Assembly (NCBI RefSeq): GCF_017488845.2
Contig: NZ_CP083374.1
Span: 529,501-593,500 of the forward strand
DNA: 64,000 nucleotides
Direction: 5' to 3'
DNA from: Ensifer canadensis
Lineage (GTDB): Bacteria; Pseudomonadota; Alphaproteobacteria; Rhizobiales; Rhizobiaceae
The translations under genes and the position numbers were made by a program. Below, piece by piece: positions 27,081-35,966 of the stretch. The notes under the pieces were generated by a model that saw only the letters and a program-made list of their open reading frames with translations, did no database searches and was not told the DNA's origin. Position 1 is the stretch's first letter. Each line of letters starts with the position of its first letter.

Positions 27081-28094
27081 TCATTTCGCGGGAAAGATCT
27101 GCTTCCAGTCTGCCTTCATGTCGACCACCGTCCAATTGTTGTCGGCCGCGGCATCCAGTGCCTTGTCGAGGCGGCCGAACGGGCTGTCGCGGTCATATGC
27201 GTATTCGCGCTCCGCATCGGTATGATGGACGATCAGGCCGAAGCGAGTGGTCGTGCCGCCCAACGTGGTCCATTGGAGCATTTCGAGGTCGCCGTCAGAA
27301 TTTCCGAAGGCGGCGATCGGCCGGCGGCCAATAAACTGGTTGATCGCAACAGGCTTGCCGGCCTTGTCATCGATAAAGTCGATCTGTGGCAGGCGAAACA
27401 AGGTCGACACGCCCTCACGCATCTCGAACTGCGTTTTGATGGTCGACCCGATGACTTGCTCAGGTGGGACCCCGTAGACCTGCTCGGCCCAGGGGCGAAT
27501 GAACTCCACGCCTCCACCGGAGACGATGAACGTCTTGAAGCCGTTTTCACGCAGATAGGCGAGCAGTTCGAGCATTGGCTGATAGACCAGCTCGGTATAG
27601 GGTTTATTGAACCTCGGTTGGCGCGCCGTGGCGATCCAGTCGGAGGCGATCTTCTGGAATTCCTCCGTTGTCATCCCGCTATGGGTCGCCAGGACCAACT
27701 CCACAAGTCCCTTTTCTCCCGTTGCGGCAAGGGCTTTCATATCGTTGTCGAGCACGGCCTTGAACGGCTGCGTGTCCTTCCATTCCGGGTGGGTGGCAGC
27801 TTCCGTCTTGACACGATCAAGTGCGAAGGCGAGTTGCACGTACATCGGCTGCTCGGTCCACAGTGTGCCGTCATTGTCAAAGACCGCGATGCGTTCGACC
27901 TCGGGCACATAACCAGGCGTATCTTCCGCGGTTACCCTGTCCACAAAGGCAACGATGGCCGCCTTGGCCCCGGTGTTGTTCCACGAGGGCAATGGATCTG
28001 TCTGGGCGAGCACGGATGTCGTGACAAACAGGCAGGCTGCCATGCCGAGCAGCACGGTGCGGGTGAATTTAAAGAAAATACATGTTGCAATCAT
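27081..28094 (-). CDS. periplasmic HAD-family phosphatase
   Basis: 337 residues with a signal peptide (LLGMAACLFVTTSVLAQ). HAD motif I is FDNDGTLW (nucleophile Asp), motif II lies in FIVSGGGVEF, and motif IV is AFGNSDGDLEML. This resembles the SerB-like/plasma HAD group that hydrolyses phosphoesters. GGAGG precedes the ATG by five bases. It lies 85 bases downstream of a sulfatase gene on the same strand, so the two may be co-transcribed. Confidence 0.85.
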   Translation of the reverse strand: MIATCIFFKFTRTVLLGMAACLFVTTSVLAQTDPLPSWNNTGAKAAIVAFVDRVTAEDTPGYVPEVERIAVFDNDGTLWTEQPMYVQLAFALDRVKTEAATHPEWKDTQPFKAVLDNDMKALAATGEKGLVELVLATHSGMTTEEFQKIASDWIATARQPRFNKPYTELVYQPMLELLAYLRENGFKTFIVSGGGVEFIRPWAEQVYGVPPEQVIGSTIKTQFEMREGVSTLFRLPQIDFIDDKAGKPVAINQFIGRRPIAAFGNSDGDLEMLQWTTLGGTTTRFGLIVHHTDAEREYAYDRDSPFGRLDKALDAAADNNWTVVDMKADWKQIFPAK

Positions 28095-28179
28095 CAGAGC
28101 CTCCGTCGACTAACTGTGTGCAATCTCAGACCGTTAAAGAAACGGCGGCCCCCGAACGAACGGAGCCGCCGCGCCAAGG

Positions 28180-29844
28180 TCAGTTGCCGGTTGGCATCGG
28201 AATACTAACACCCTCCTTCGCCAAGGAGTCCCGCACCCATTGGAAACGCTCATAGTTTGAAAGCGTAATCGGGCCCGTATATCCCATGCTCTGCAGCTTG
28301 CGTGGAGGATATTTCACGTATGTCGCCATGATCTTCTTCAGTTCTTCCCCCATGACAACGCCCATCCAAGTCCGCTCAGTGAAGTTGTTCATGAAGATAT
28401 CGTAGCGTTCCTGAGGGTCCTGCCAAAGGTCAAACACCTGAGGTACGGTGGCCACGTATTTCTCCGCGCCCTTCCATCCAAGGTTTGAGTCAACGGCCAG
28501 TCCGCCGGTCTGGGCTCCATCGTCGCCGCGAAGATTGAACGCGAACTTGTAGTTGTTTACGCGGATTGCGCCGGGTGAAAGTTCGTTCTCCGTGAAGTAG
28601 AACCAGGATTTGCGTGGCGATGGGCCGCTACCCGTCAGGACCGGTGTCATATCGTAGCTGTCGAAAATGATTGGCTTGTCTTCACGATCATTTTCGGGCA
28701 GTGGGACACCGCCGACCGAAGCGAACGTCGCCATGAGATCGAGACCGCCGATGAGTTCGTGGTTCCTGGTATCGGGCTTGATCTTGCCCGGCCAAACTGC
28801 GATTGCGGGAACACGATTTCCACCCTCGCGCAATGTGCCCTTGGTGCCGCGAAACGGAGTGTATCCCGCGTCCGGATAGACGTCTTGCCAAGCGCCGTTG
28901 TCGGTTGTGTAGAACACCAGCGTGTTCCGGTCCATTCCGGTTTCGCGCAGCTTGTCCATGATCCGGCCGATACGGGTGTCGAGCTCCACGACCGAGTCGG
29001 CATATTTCGACTTGGACATCGATTTGTGCTCGAACTCCGGTGCCGGCATGTTCGGCTGATGCACCTTCATGAAGTTGACATTGATGAAGAACGGCTCATC
29101 CGGCTTCTTTGCAGCCTCATCGAGGAATTCGATGGCCGCTTTCTCGACATAGCCGTCGAAGAACGGAATGCCGACAACGCCTTCCTTGCCGTCGATCACC
29201 GGAGTATCGACATACTGGCCGTTGATCTTGAAGTCTTCCTTCGCCTCGCCGCCGGCCTTGCCCGAAAGCGCGCCTTTCGTCACCTTCTGGAACATAGCCC
29301 GCAGTGCCGGGTCCATGTCAGGGAACCAGGTCGGATCCGCATAGGTATAGGCGTTGAGATGGTAAAGGCCGACATATTTCATCTCGTCATAGCCCTGGGC
29401 GATCGGAAGCGCATAGTCCGCCTCGCCGAGATGCCACTTTCCGGTGAAGTACGTATGATAGCCGCCGCGCTTCAGCACTGACGCCAGCGTCCACTCCGCT
29501 GCCGGCAGACCACCACCCTGCCCCTGGAAAGCCACGGTCGTCATGCCGCTCCGGTTCGGAATGCGCCCGGTCTGCATTGCAGCCCGGCCTGGCGTGCAGC
29601 TCGGCTGGGCATAGAAGGAGAAGAAGGTCATGCCTTCATCGGCCAGCTTGTCGATGTTCGGCGTCGGCATGCCGCGTCCTTGGCCGCCGCCATAGGGGCC
29701 CAGATCGCCATAGCCCGTGTCGTCGGAAACGATAAAGAGAATGTTGGGTTTTGACGGCGACTGGGCTTGCACTTGGGATGCGGCCCCAACGAGAAATGTC
29801 GAAGCCGCCAAGGCTCCGACAGAGCACATGAAGCGAAAATTCAT
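28180..29844 (-). CDS. periplasmic formylglycine-type sulfatase
   Basis: 554 residues with a signal peptide ending AQA. Alkaline phosphatase superfamily, S1 sulfatase type: metal-binding VSDDTGYGDLG near residue 40, the modification motif PSCTPGRAAMQTGR (Cys to formylglycine), GKWHLG, and a later VFYTTDNGAW with metal ligands Asp and Asn. It should hydrolyse sulfate or possibly other esters in the periplasm. No formylglycine-generating enzyme is encoded in this window. GGAGGAG lies eight bases before the ATG. First gene of a leftward set with the HAD phosphatase and octaheme cytochrome. Confidence 0.9.
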   Translation of the reverse strand: MNFRFMCSVGALAASTFLVGAASQVQAQSPSKPNILFIVSDDTGYGDLGPYGGGQGRGMPTPNIDKLADEGMTFFSFYAQPSCTPGRAAMQTGRIPNRSGMTTVAFQGQGGGLPAAEWTLASVLKRGGYHTYFTGKWHLGEADYALPIAQGYDEMKYVGLYHLNAYTYADPTWFPDMDPALRAMFQKVTKGALSGKAGGEAKEDFKINGQYVDTPVIDGKEGVVGIPFFDGYVEKAAIEFLDEAAKKPDEPFFINVNFMKVHQPNMPAPEFEHKSMSKSKYADSVVELDTRIGRIMDKLRETGMDRNTLVFYTTDNGAWQDVYPDAGYTPFRGTKGTLREGGNRVPAIAVWPGKIKPDTRNHELIGGLDLMATFASVGGVPLPENDREDKPIIFDSYDMTPVLTGSGPSPRKSWFYFTENELSPGAIRVNNYKFAFNLRGDDGAQTGGLAVDSNLGWKGAEKYVATVPQVFDLWQDPQERYDIFMNNFTERTWMGVVMGEELKKIMATYVKYPPRKLQSMGYTGPITLSNYERFQWVRDSLAKEGVSIPMPTGN

Positions 29845-30180
29845 ATTGACTACTCCTCCGAAGGCTTGGGCGGATCGGGTTCACCAAACGCACGAGTTCT
29901 GATGCGTTTAAGGGGATCCGCCGCCTGTCCTTGCTGTATCGAAACGAAGCAAATTGAAGCAATGCTGTAGCCTGAACGCCCTCGATCGAGGGCCTCTCGT
30001 CTGGATGCCTGTGGCCAGCGCGAGGCCACCCACGACGGTGAAACTATCGGACGTCTTGCGGCGGGGATATTGTACCATCGGGCAAAACCGCACTTCGTTA
30101 GCTTGCGCTTGAATTCTAAAGCTCTGGTTGTATTAGCAAGTTCGCCTTGGTAGATTGCGCCTATCTGTCGGGGGAAAGTC
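29845..30180. other. divergent intergenic region, sulfatase/sensor kinase
   Basis: 336 bases holding the promoters of two divergent units. For the kinase a weak candidate is TTGTAT (30128-30133), 17 bases, TAGATT (30151-30156). No FNR, EcfG or sigma-54 match was seen. Confidence 0.4.
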
Positions 30181-32064
30181 ATGGGCGTTCTGGGTAACCG
30201 GACCAGGCAATCGCACTGGCTGATCAGGGGTGTGGTTCCGGGCCTGTGTGCATTCCTGGCGACTGCGTCAGCGGCGACGGCCGGTCAGGCAGTTGTTGAC
30301 AGTGTGCCGCGTGTGCTGGTGCTCTATCCTTATGACGAGCGGATCGCGGCGACCACCGCAGCCGGGGAGGCCGTCAGGTCGCGGCTTCTCGACGCAACCA
30401 AAGGCCGGATCGATCTTTTCTCCGAATTTCTCGACCTTTCGCGATTTCCTGAGCCGAAGCACATGCGCCGTATGGCTGAATATCTTACGGCCAAGTACGG
30501 CGATCGCCGCCCTGACGTGGTGATTGCGCTCGGCGAGGAGTCGGCTCGGTTCATCTCTGCCAACCGCAAGGAAATCTCGGGCGATGCAAGGATAATCGTC
30601 GCGGGCTTCAGCAGTTCCGCTGCCGAAGCAATGGACTTGCCCAGCGACGTGATCGGAGCTTTCAGCGAATTTGACATCGTAAAGACCGCTGAGATGGCCC
30701 GCGGTCTCCAGCCTGATGCGCGGCATCTCTTCATAGTTGGAGGATCATCCGAATTCGACCGTTCATGGCTTGCTACCGCGCGAGCCGATCTTGCGGTTTT
30801 CTCAAGAACGTTTGAAACGACATACTTGGAAGACCTGACGATCGAAGAGTTCACCAAGCGAGCCGCCGAGCTACCTCCCGACAGCATTGTACTGGCGCTG
30901 ACGATTTTCAAGGACGTTACCGGGCGCAATTTCGTTCCGCGCGAAGCGATCAAGCAAATATCGAAGACTGCCAGTGCGCCGATCTACGGCCCGTACCCGA
31001 CCTACATCGACTATGGCATTGTTGGAGGCAACGTGGTCACGTTTGGGTCACTGGGCAAAACGGCGGCCGACCTTGCGCTCGATGCCATCGCTGGCAAGCC
31101 AATCTCCAGTCTCCGGTCGCCCCAAACATATGTCGCCGACGTGAGGCAGCTCCGACGCTGGGGGTTGTCGGAAAAGGATCTTCCTGCAGGCACGGTCCAG
31201 ATGTTCAAAGAGCCCACTTTCTGGGAACAATACTGGTTCGCGACCGTCGTCGCCCTTGCCATTGTTGCTCTGCAAGGCACAGTCATTGCCGGACTTCTTG
31301 TCGAACGCCGTCGCCGCCAGGCGGCGGAGGTCGAATCGCGCCTCCGTCTGCTCGAAGTGGTTCACCTCAATCAATCCGCAACAGCCGGCGCGCTTTCAGC
31401 CTCAATCGCGCACGAGCTTAACCAGCCGCTGGGTGCAATCCGCAGCAACGCCGAGGCGGCGGAGGCAATTCTGATGTCCGAGAGGCCCGATCTCGAGCTG
31501 ATCAAGCAGATCCTCATAGACATTCAAGACGACGATCAGCGTGCCCATGACGTCATTTCGCGGATGCGAGGCCTACTTAAGAAGCGAGGAGAGATCGACT
31601 GGCAGGAGTTCGACCTCAATGAGGTCATCACAAGTGCGATCAGGATTCTCCGCGGCGAAGCCGAGCAGAGGGGCGTCGTCGTGAGTTCCAATTGGGCCCG
31701 GCGGGAACTGCCGGTCCGAGCCGACCGGGTCCACGTCCAGCAGATCATTCTCAATCTGGCAACCAATGCAATGGATGCAATGCTCGACGTGGTCGCGACC
31801 GAGCGGAGGCTTATGCTTGAGACAACACTGACGAAGGATTCCAAGGTCGAGCTGTCGATTTCGGACACCGGTCGTGGAATACCAAACGAACAGCTCGCCA
31901 GCATTTTCGAGCCGTTCTATACTACAAAGCCCTCCGGAACGGGGCTTGGCCTTTCCATCGTGCGCGCAATAGTCGAAACCTACGGCGGCACGATCTGGGC
32001 CGCCAACCGCCCAGAAGGCGGAGCAGTTTTCAGAGTTTTACTGCCTCTCGCGCAAACTGGATGA
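30181..32064 (+). CDS. membrane sensor histidine kinase with periplasmic binding-protein-like sensor
   Basis: 627 residues. An N-terminal hydrophobic segment is followed by a periplasmic domain of about 310 residues that looks like an ABC-type substrate-binding fold (VLVLYPYDERI, RPDVVIALGEESARF, VIGAFSEFDIVKTAEM). Then one membrane helix (WFATVVALAIVALQGTVIAGLL), the H-box IAHELNQPLG with His near 411, the N-box LATNAMDAM, G1 DTGRGIPN and G2 GTGLGL. The H-box type is that of FixL-like (HPK4) kinases. The ATG follows GGGGGAAAG. Paired with the FixJ-type regulator three bases downstream. Confidence 0.9.
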   Translation: MGVLGNRTRQSHWLIRGVVPGLCAFLATASAATAGQAVVDSVPRVLVLYPYDERIAATTAAGEAVRSRLLDATKGRIDLFSEFLDLSRFPEPKHMRRMAEYLTAKYGDRRPDVVIALGEESARFISANRKEISGDARIIVAGFSSSAAEAMDLPSDVIGAFSEFDIVKTAEMARGLQPDARHLFIVGGSSEFDRSWLATARADLAVFSRTFETTYLEDLTIEEFTKRAAELPPDSIVLALTIFKDVTGRNFVPREAIKQISKTASAPIYGPYPTYIDYGIVGGNVVTFGSLGKTAADLALDAIAGKPISSLRSPQTYVADVRQLRRWGLSEKDLPAGTVQMFKEPTFWEQYWFATVVALAIVALQGTVIAGLLVERRRRQAAEVESRLRLLEVVHLNQSATAGALSASIAHELNQPLGAIRSNAEAAEAILMSERPDLELIKQILIDIQDDDQRAHDVISRMRGLLKKRGEIDWQEFDLNEVITSAIRILRGEAEQRGVVVSSNWARRELPVRADRVHVQQIILNLATNAMDAMLDVVATERRLMLETTLTKDSKVELSISDTGRGIPNEQLASIFEPFYTTKPSGTGLGLSIVRAIVETYGGTIWAANRPEGGAVFRVLLPLAQTG

Positions 32065-32067
32065 ACC

Positions 32068-32700
32068 ATGGAACCAATCGTTCACATCGTCGATGATGAT
32101 CGATCCTTCCGCACCGCAGTCGGGCGGCTGCTTTCGGCATCCGGGTACCGCGTGTCTCTCTATGAATCAGGCGATCAGTTTCTGGCGCAGTTTCCGCATG
32201 ACGAACCTGGCTGTGTCCTCCTTGACCTTGATTTACCTGGGCTGAGCGGTCTGGAGCTACAGAACAGGGTCACTGAGCGAGCGCCGCTTCTGCCTGTCGT
32301 GTTTCTCACGGGACGTGGCAACGTCAAAGCCAGCGTTCAGGCGATGAAAGCGGGCGCCGAGGATTTCTTGGAAAAGCCGGCGCCCAGGGGGGCACTGCTG
32401 GAGGCCGTCGAGCGGGCGTTGCGCCGGTGCGAGACGCAGCGTGTCGAGCAGGATCGTATCCAAGCCCTTAGGGCGCGCATTGCGCACCTGACACCACGTG
32501 AGTTCGAGGTTTTCGGCTTCATCGTCCGCGGCAAGCTCAACAAGCAGATCGCTCATGCTCTCGGCACATCCGAACGGACGGTCAAGGCGCACCGCCACAA
32601 CGTCATGGAAAAGCTTGAAGCCCGGTCCCTGGCCGAGACCGTGTCGATCGCCGAGAGATTGCGCCTTTTCGATCCAGCCTCGGATGCGCTCCCACGATAA
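32068..32700 (+). CDS. FixJ-type response regulator with LuxR-type HTH
   Basis: 210 residues. Receiver domain with the acidic pair VDDD and phospho-acceptor Asp in LLDLDLPG, Lys in EKPAPR; C-terminal LuxR-type HTH LTPREFEVFGFIVRG ... NKQIAHALGTSERTVKAHRHN. Length and domain order match FixJ. It follows the kinase with a three-base gap and is likely its partner. The target genes may include the flanking sulfatases, inferred from position. Confidence 0.9.
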   Translation: MEPIVHIVDDDRSFRTAVGRLLSASGYRVSLYESGDQFLAQFPHDEPGCVLLDLDLPGLSGLELQNRVTERAPLLPVVFLTGRGNVKASVQAMKAGAEDFLEKPAPRGALLEAVERALRRCETQRVEQDRIQALRARIAHLTPREFEVFGFIVRGKLNKQIAHALGTSERTVKAHRHNVMEKLEARSLAETVSIAERLRLFDPASDALPR

Positions 32701-32806
32701 CTTGGAACGCGGCGCTTCACCAAAGGTCAATAGCCAGCCTCCAATGTTGGTCCTACGTTCGTCGTGATCGGGGCTGCTCCTGTTCTTGGCTCCAGAAAGG
32801 CCTCAA

Positions 32807-33178
32807 GTGGAAAGCCCACAACGCACAGTGGCCGTTGTCGAGAACGACGCAAGCGTGCGCCGGAGCGTCGTGCGACTGTTGAACGCAAATGGTTTTGCAA
32901 CCGAAGCATTTGCATCTGCCGAGGCCTTTTTAAGCCATGCCGACGCAAGTCAGTTTGGCTGTATCGTCCTCGATATTCATTTGGGTGGCATTTCAGGCAT
33001 CGAACTATGGCACCGCTTAAAGGCATCGGGCAGCGAACTCCCGGTTATCTTCATCACCGCCGTTGAGGATGAGGCGCTTCACGTGGAGGCGGTTAAGGCG
33101 GGCTGCATCGCGTATCTACGCAAGCCGTTCCCCGCCGCCTTGTTGATCAATGCTGTCGACAGGGCATTGGGGCTTTGA
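32807..33178 (+). CDS. stand-alone receiver-domain protein
   Basis: About 123 residues, one receiver domain and no output domain. VENDASVR at the start, phospho-acceptor Asp in IVLDIHLGG, Thr in FITAVED and Lys in LRKPFP are all in place, so it should be phosphorylated. The start is GTG 32807 with AAAGG six bases upstream; TTG 32786 is an alternative. It lies 106 bases behind the FixJ-type gene and may act as a phosphate sink or modulator of that kinase. Confidence 0.75.
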   Translation: MESPQRTVAVVENDASVRRSVVRLLNANGFATEAFASAEAFLSHADASQFGCIVLDIHLGGISGIELWHRLKASGSELPVIFITAVEDEALHVEAVKAGCIAYLRKPFPAALLINAVDRALGL

Positions 33179-33379
33179 ATGCATTGCGATCCCGCTTCCC
33201 CGAAGGACAATAGGCAGGGTTCTGTTTTTGGCGCACAAACGAAACAGCGGATCGGGAGGCCAGCGGGCGATCATTTTGGAGCGGCGAGCAGACGCAGCGG
33301 TATTGAAAGATGTTCCCGTCCGCAGCAGGAGCACCCGGCGTCCGCCTGCCCGGATTTGGAAACAGTGGAGAGACGCAGC

Positions 33380-34887
33380 ATGACTTGGCTCAAACTGTGG
33401 CCGTGGACGCGCGACGCACTTGCGATCGGAGCGTCTCTCATTGCTCAATCGTTGTTTGTCGGAGCGGCATTTGCGCAGCAATCGACGCCAAACATCCTGT
33501 TCATTCTGGCTGATAACATCGGCTATGGCGACATTGGCGCCTATGGCGGCGGGGAGCTGCGCGGCTCACCGACGCCGCGCATCGACCAACTTGCTGCGGA
33601 AGGGCTGCGGCTGACGCAGTTCCTAGTCGAGCCGTCTTGTACGCCATCGCGCGCCGCGTTGATGACAGGACGCTACTCCATACGGTCCGGGCTTTCGTTG
33701 GTGGCGGTGGCTGGCACATCTATCTCGCTGCCAGCCGACGAGATTACCATGGCAGAGATGCTACGCGACGCCGGCTACGCCACGGCGATCTTCGGCAAGT
33801 GGCACCTTGGCGGACAAATCTACAGTCAGCCGCAGAACCAGGGCTTCGACGAATTTTATGGAATCCCGCCCAGCGACACCTGGGACGCGTTCGGCATGAT
33901 CCGCCAAGGTCTCCAGACCAAGTCCGTCGACATCTCGCTCGAAAATGGACCGCACATCGTTGAAGCTAAACGTGGAGAGCCGCTAACGCTGGTCAAACCC
34001 TACACGGAGGAAGTGCGTCGCGGGATCGACTGGGAACTGGTGGACCACGGCATCGATTTCATGACGCGCCAAAAGGCAGCAGGAAAGGCGTTCTTCCTGT
34101 ATTTGCCGATCTCTCGCACGCACTTTCCCAATCTGCCTTCGAAGCGTTTCGAGGGAGCTTCACGCATCGGCCAGTTCGGGGACTCGCTGATGGAGGGCGA
34201 TGCAATCGTCGGCACAGTACTCGATGCATTGAAAGCGCTTGGCCTTGAGGAAAACACGATTGTCGTTTTCGCATCCGACAATGGGCCAGACGGCCCTGGA
34301 GCGAGCCGGTTCGGCGCTGACATGCCCGACATGGGAACGACGGGCCCCTATCGTGGCGCGCTGGGCGATGTCAGCGAGGGCGCGATCCGCACCGCCGCCG
34401 TGATCCGCTGGCCGCAAATGATCAAGCCGCGCTCCTCCTATGCGATGTTCTCAATCATGGATTTCTTCCCGACCTTCGCACGTCTTGCCGGCGGCAAGGT
34501 CCCCAGCGATCGGCCAATTGACGGAATCGACCAAAGCGACCTGCTGCTCGGCAAGAATGACACCGGACGGCGAGAGCATCTGCTGACCTTCGTCGGGTCT
34601 GATCTCGTCTCCGTCCGCTGGAAGCAATTCCGGGCGTATTTCGTCGACGTAGGGCCTGGCCGCAGCGGCCCTGGCGGCATGATGCCAATGGGGGAGTGGG
34701 ATCCAGCGCCGCGCCGATGAATGGTTACCCAAAGGTGTTCAACGTCGAGTCGGACCCGCAGGAAGAGCACAATATCGGCGAAATGTACAACTGGGTTCTT
34801 GGGCCATTGCTGAAGGCAGTGGAGGAATACAAGACAACTCTGGTGCGGTCACCCAACCCGCCCGGTGCGAACATGACGAAGTTCTGA
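33380..34887 (+). CDS. periplasmic formylglycine-type sulfatase, frameshifted near the C-terminus
   Basis: Second sulfatase, distinct from the one at 28180 but of the same S1 class. Signal peptide ends AFA; the metal site reads LADNIGYGD (Asn where the other has Asp), the modification motif is PSCTPSRAALMTGR, then FGKWHLGG and VVFASDNGPDG. The first frame stops at 34720 (about 446 residues) after GGMMPMGE. Adding one G to the G5 run at 34690-34694 gives GGVGSSAAPMNGYPKVFNVESDP and continues to 34887, restoring the family's C-terminal end. Catalytic residues are before the break. The downstream part could start alone only at a poor GTG. Confidence 0.82.
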
Positions 34888-35040
34888 AAGCGCTGGCCGT
34901 CAGAGCCGAAGAAAGCTCAGCTTGAGCTGCCAATAACGACCGGAACCGGAATAACTATCCCCCGGCAACCCGCACCGCTTTGTTAAGGAGGCGCACCCGA
35001 AGCAAACACGCGGTACATACCCCACCTGCTCTCGGCTCGA

Positions 35041-35826
35041 TCAATCAATGATGTGATAGCCGCCATCGACATAGAGCACCTGCCCTGTCATCAGGCGCGC
35101 GGCATCGTGGGCAAGAAAGGCGGTGGCGACACCTACGTCGTCAATACTGACGAGTTCGCGGGCTGGAGACTTCCGGATGGTCTTTTCCAGTAGTTCGTCG
35201 AATTCCGGAATGCCCGACGCAGCACGCGTCGCTACCGCTCCCGGCGAAATCGCGTGGACGCGAATTCCCTTCGGCCCGAGTTCTGCGGCAAGGTATCGAA
35301 CAGCACTTTCGAGTGCCGCCTTCGCCACACCCATGATGTTGTAGTTCTCGACGACCATCTGCGAACCGTAATAGGTCATCGTGAACAGTGTGCCTCCGTT
35401 TTTCATCAACGGTTCGGCGAGGCGAGCCATGTGGATAAAAGACCAGCAAGAGATATCCATGGTCGTGAGAAAACCATCGCGCGGCACGTCGACGACCCGA
35501 CCACCGAGCGTGTCCTTTGGCGAAAAGGCAATTGAGTGGACGACGAAATCGAGCTCACCCCAGGTCCTTTCAATCCGATCGAACACAGCTTCGATTTGCC
35601 CGGGAATGGCCAGATCCACCGGCATCAAGATCGACGCCCCGACCTCATGCGCGAGAGGCTCCACATAGGGCTTGGCCTTATCGTTCAGATAGGTGACGGC
35701 CAGCTCGGCACCAAAGGCGCGAAAGGCCCGCGCGCAACCCCATGCAATGGAACGATCGTTCGCGATACCGACAATCAGCCCCTTTTTCCCTTTGAGAAGC
35801 TCCGCTTTGACGACCGGGCTGGACAT
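35041..35826 (-). CDS. fabI: enoyl-ACP reductase FabI
   Basis: 261 residues, NADH-dependent short-chain dehydrogenase fold. The FabI-specific nucleotide loop GLIVGIANDRSIAWG is present, with the Y-x6-K pair in NYNIMGVAK (plus the extra upstream Tyr in TYYGS) and SPARELVSIDDVG. It reduces enoyl-ACP in the last step of fatty acid elongation. It is probably a second FabI in the cell, as it sits at the end of an acetate/acetyl-phosphate operon. AGGAG lies about eight bases before the ATG. A mosaic repeat separates it from ackA. Confidence 0.92.
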   Translation of the reverse strand: MSSPVVKAELLKGKKGLIVGIANDRSIAWGCARAFRAFGAELAVTYLNDKAKPYVEPLAHEVGASILMPVDLAIPGQIEAVFDRIERTWGELDFVVHSIAFSPKDTLGGRVVDVPRDGFLTTMDISCWSFIHMARLAEPLMKNGGTLFTMTYYGSQMVVENYNIMGVAKAALESAVRYLAAELGPKGIRVHAISPGAVATRAASGIPEFDELLEKTIRKSPARELVSIDDVGVATAFLAHDAARLMTGQVLYVDGGYHIID

Positions 35827-35862
35827 TGATTGCTGCTCCTGTGAGATCTGGTTTCAGGGCGT

Positions 35863-35963
35863 ACTGCATGTTTCCTTAAATCGTATTCGATCTAAGGAAA
35901 CATGCAGCCACTCAAAGTGCTACAGCGACCTTGGCGCGTCTAATAAGACGCGCGGCGCTGTAG
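35863..35963 (+). repeat. RIME-like intergenic mosaic repeat, copy 2
   Basis: About 101 bases, nearly identical to 23851-23954: the first palindrome (TGCATG...CATGCA) then the second (CTACAGCG...CGCGGCGCTGTAG). It lies between ackA and fabI and could form strong hairpins in a joint transcript. Confidence 0.8.
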
Positions 35964-35966
35964 TGG

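Noticed and set aside
29850..30182. 110-codon minus-strand frame in the sulfatase/kinase gap
   Set aside because: No ribosome binding site, no family, and it overlaps both expected promoter regions.
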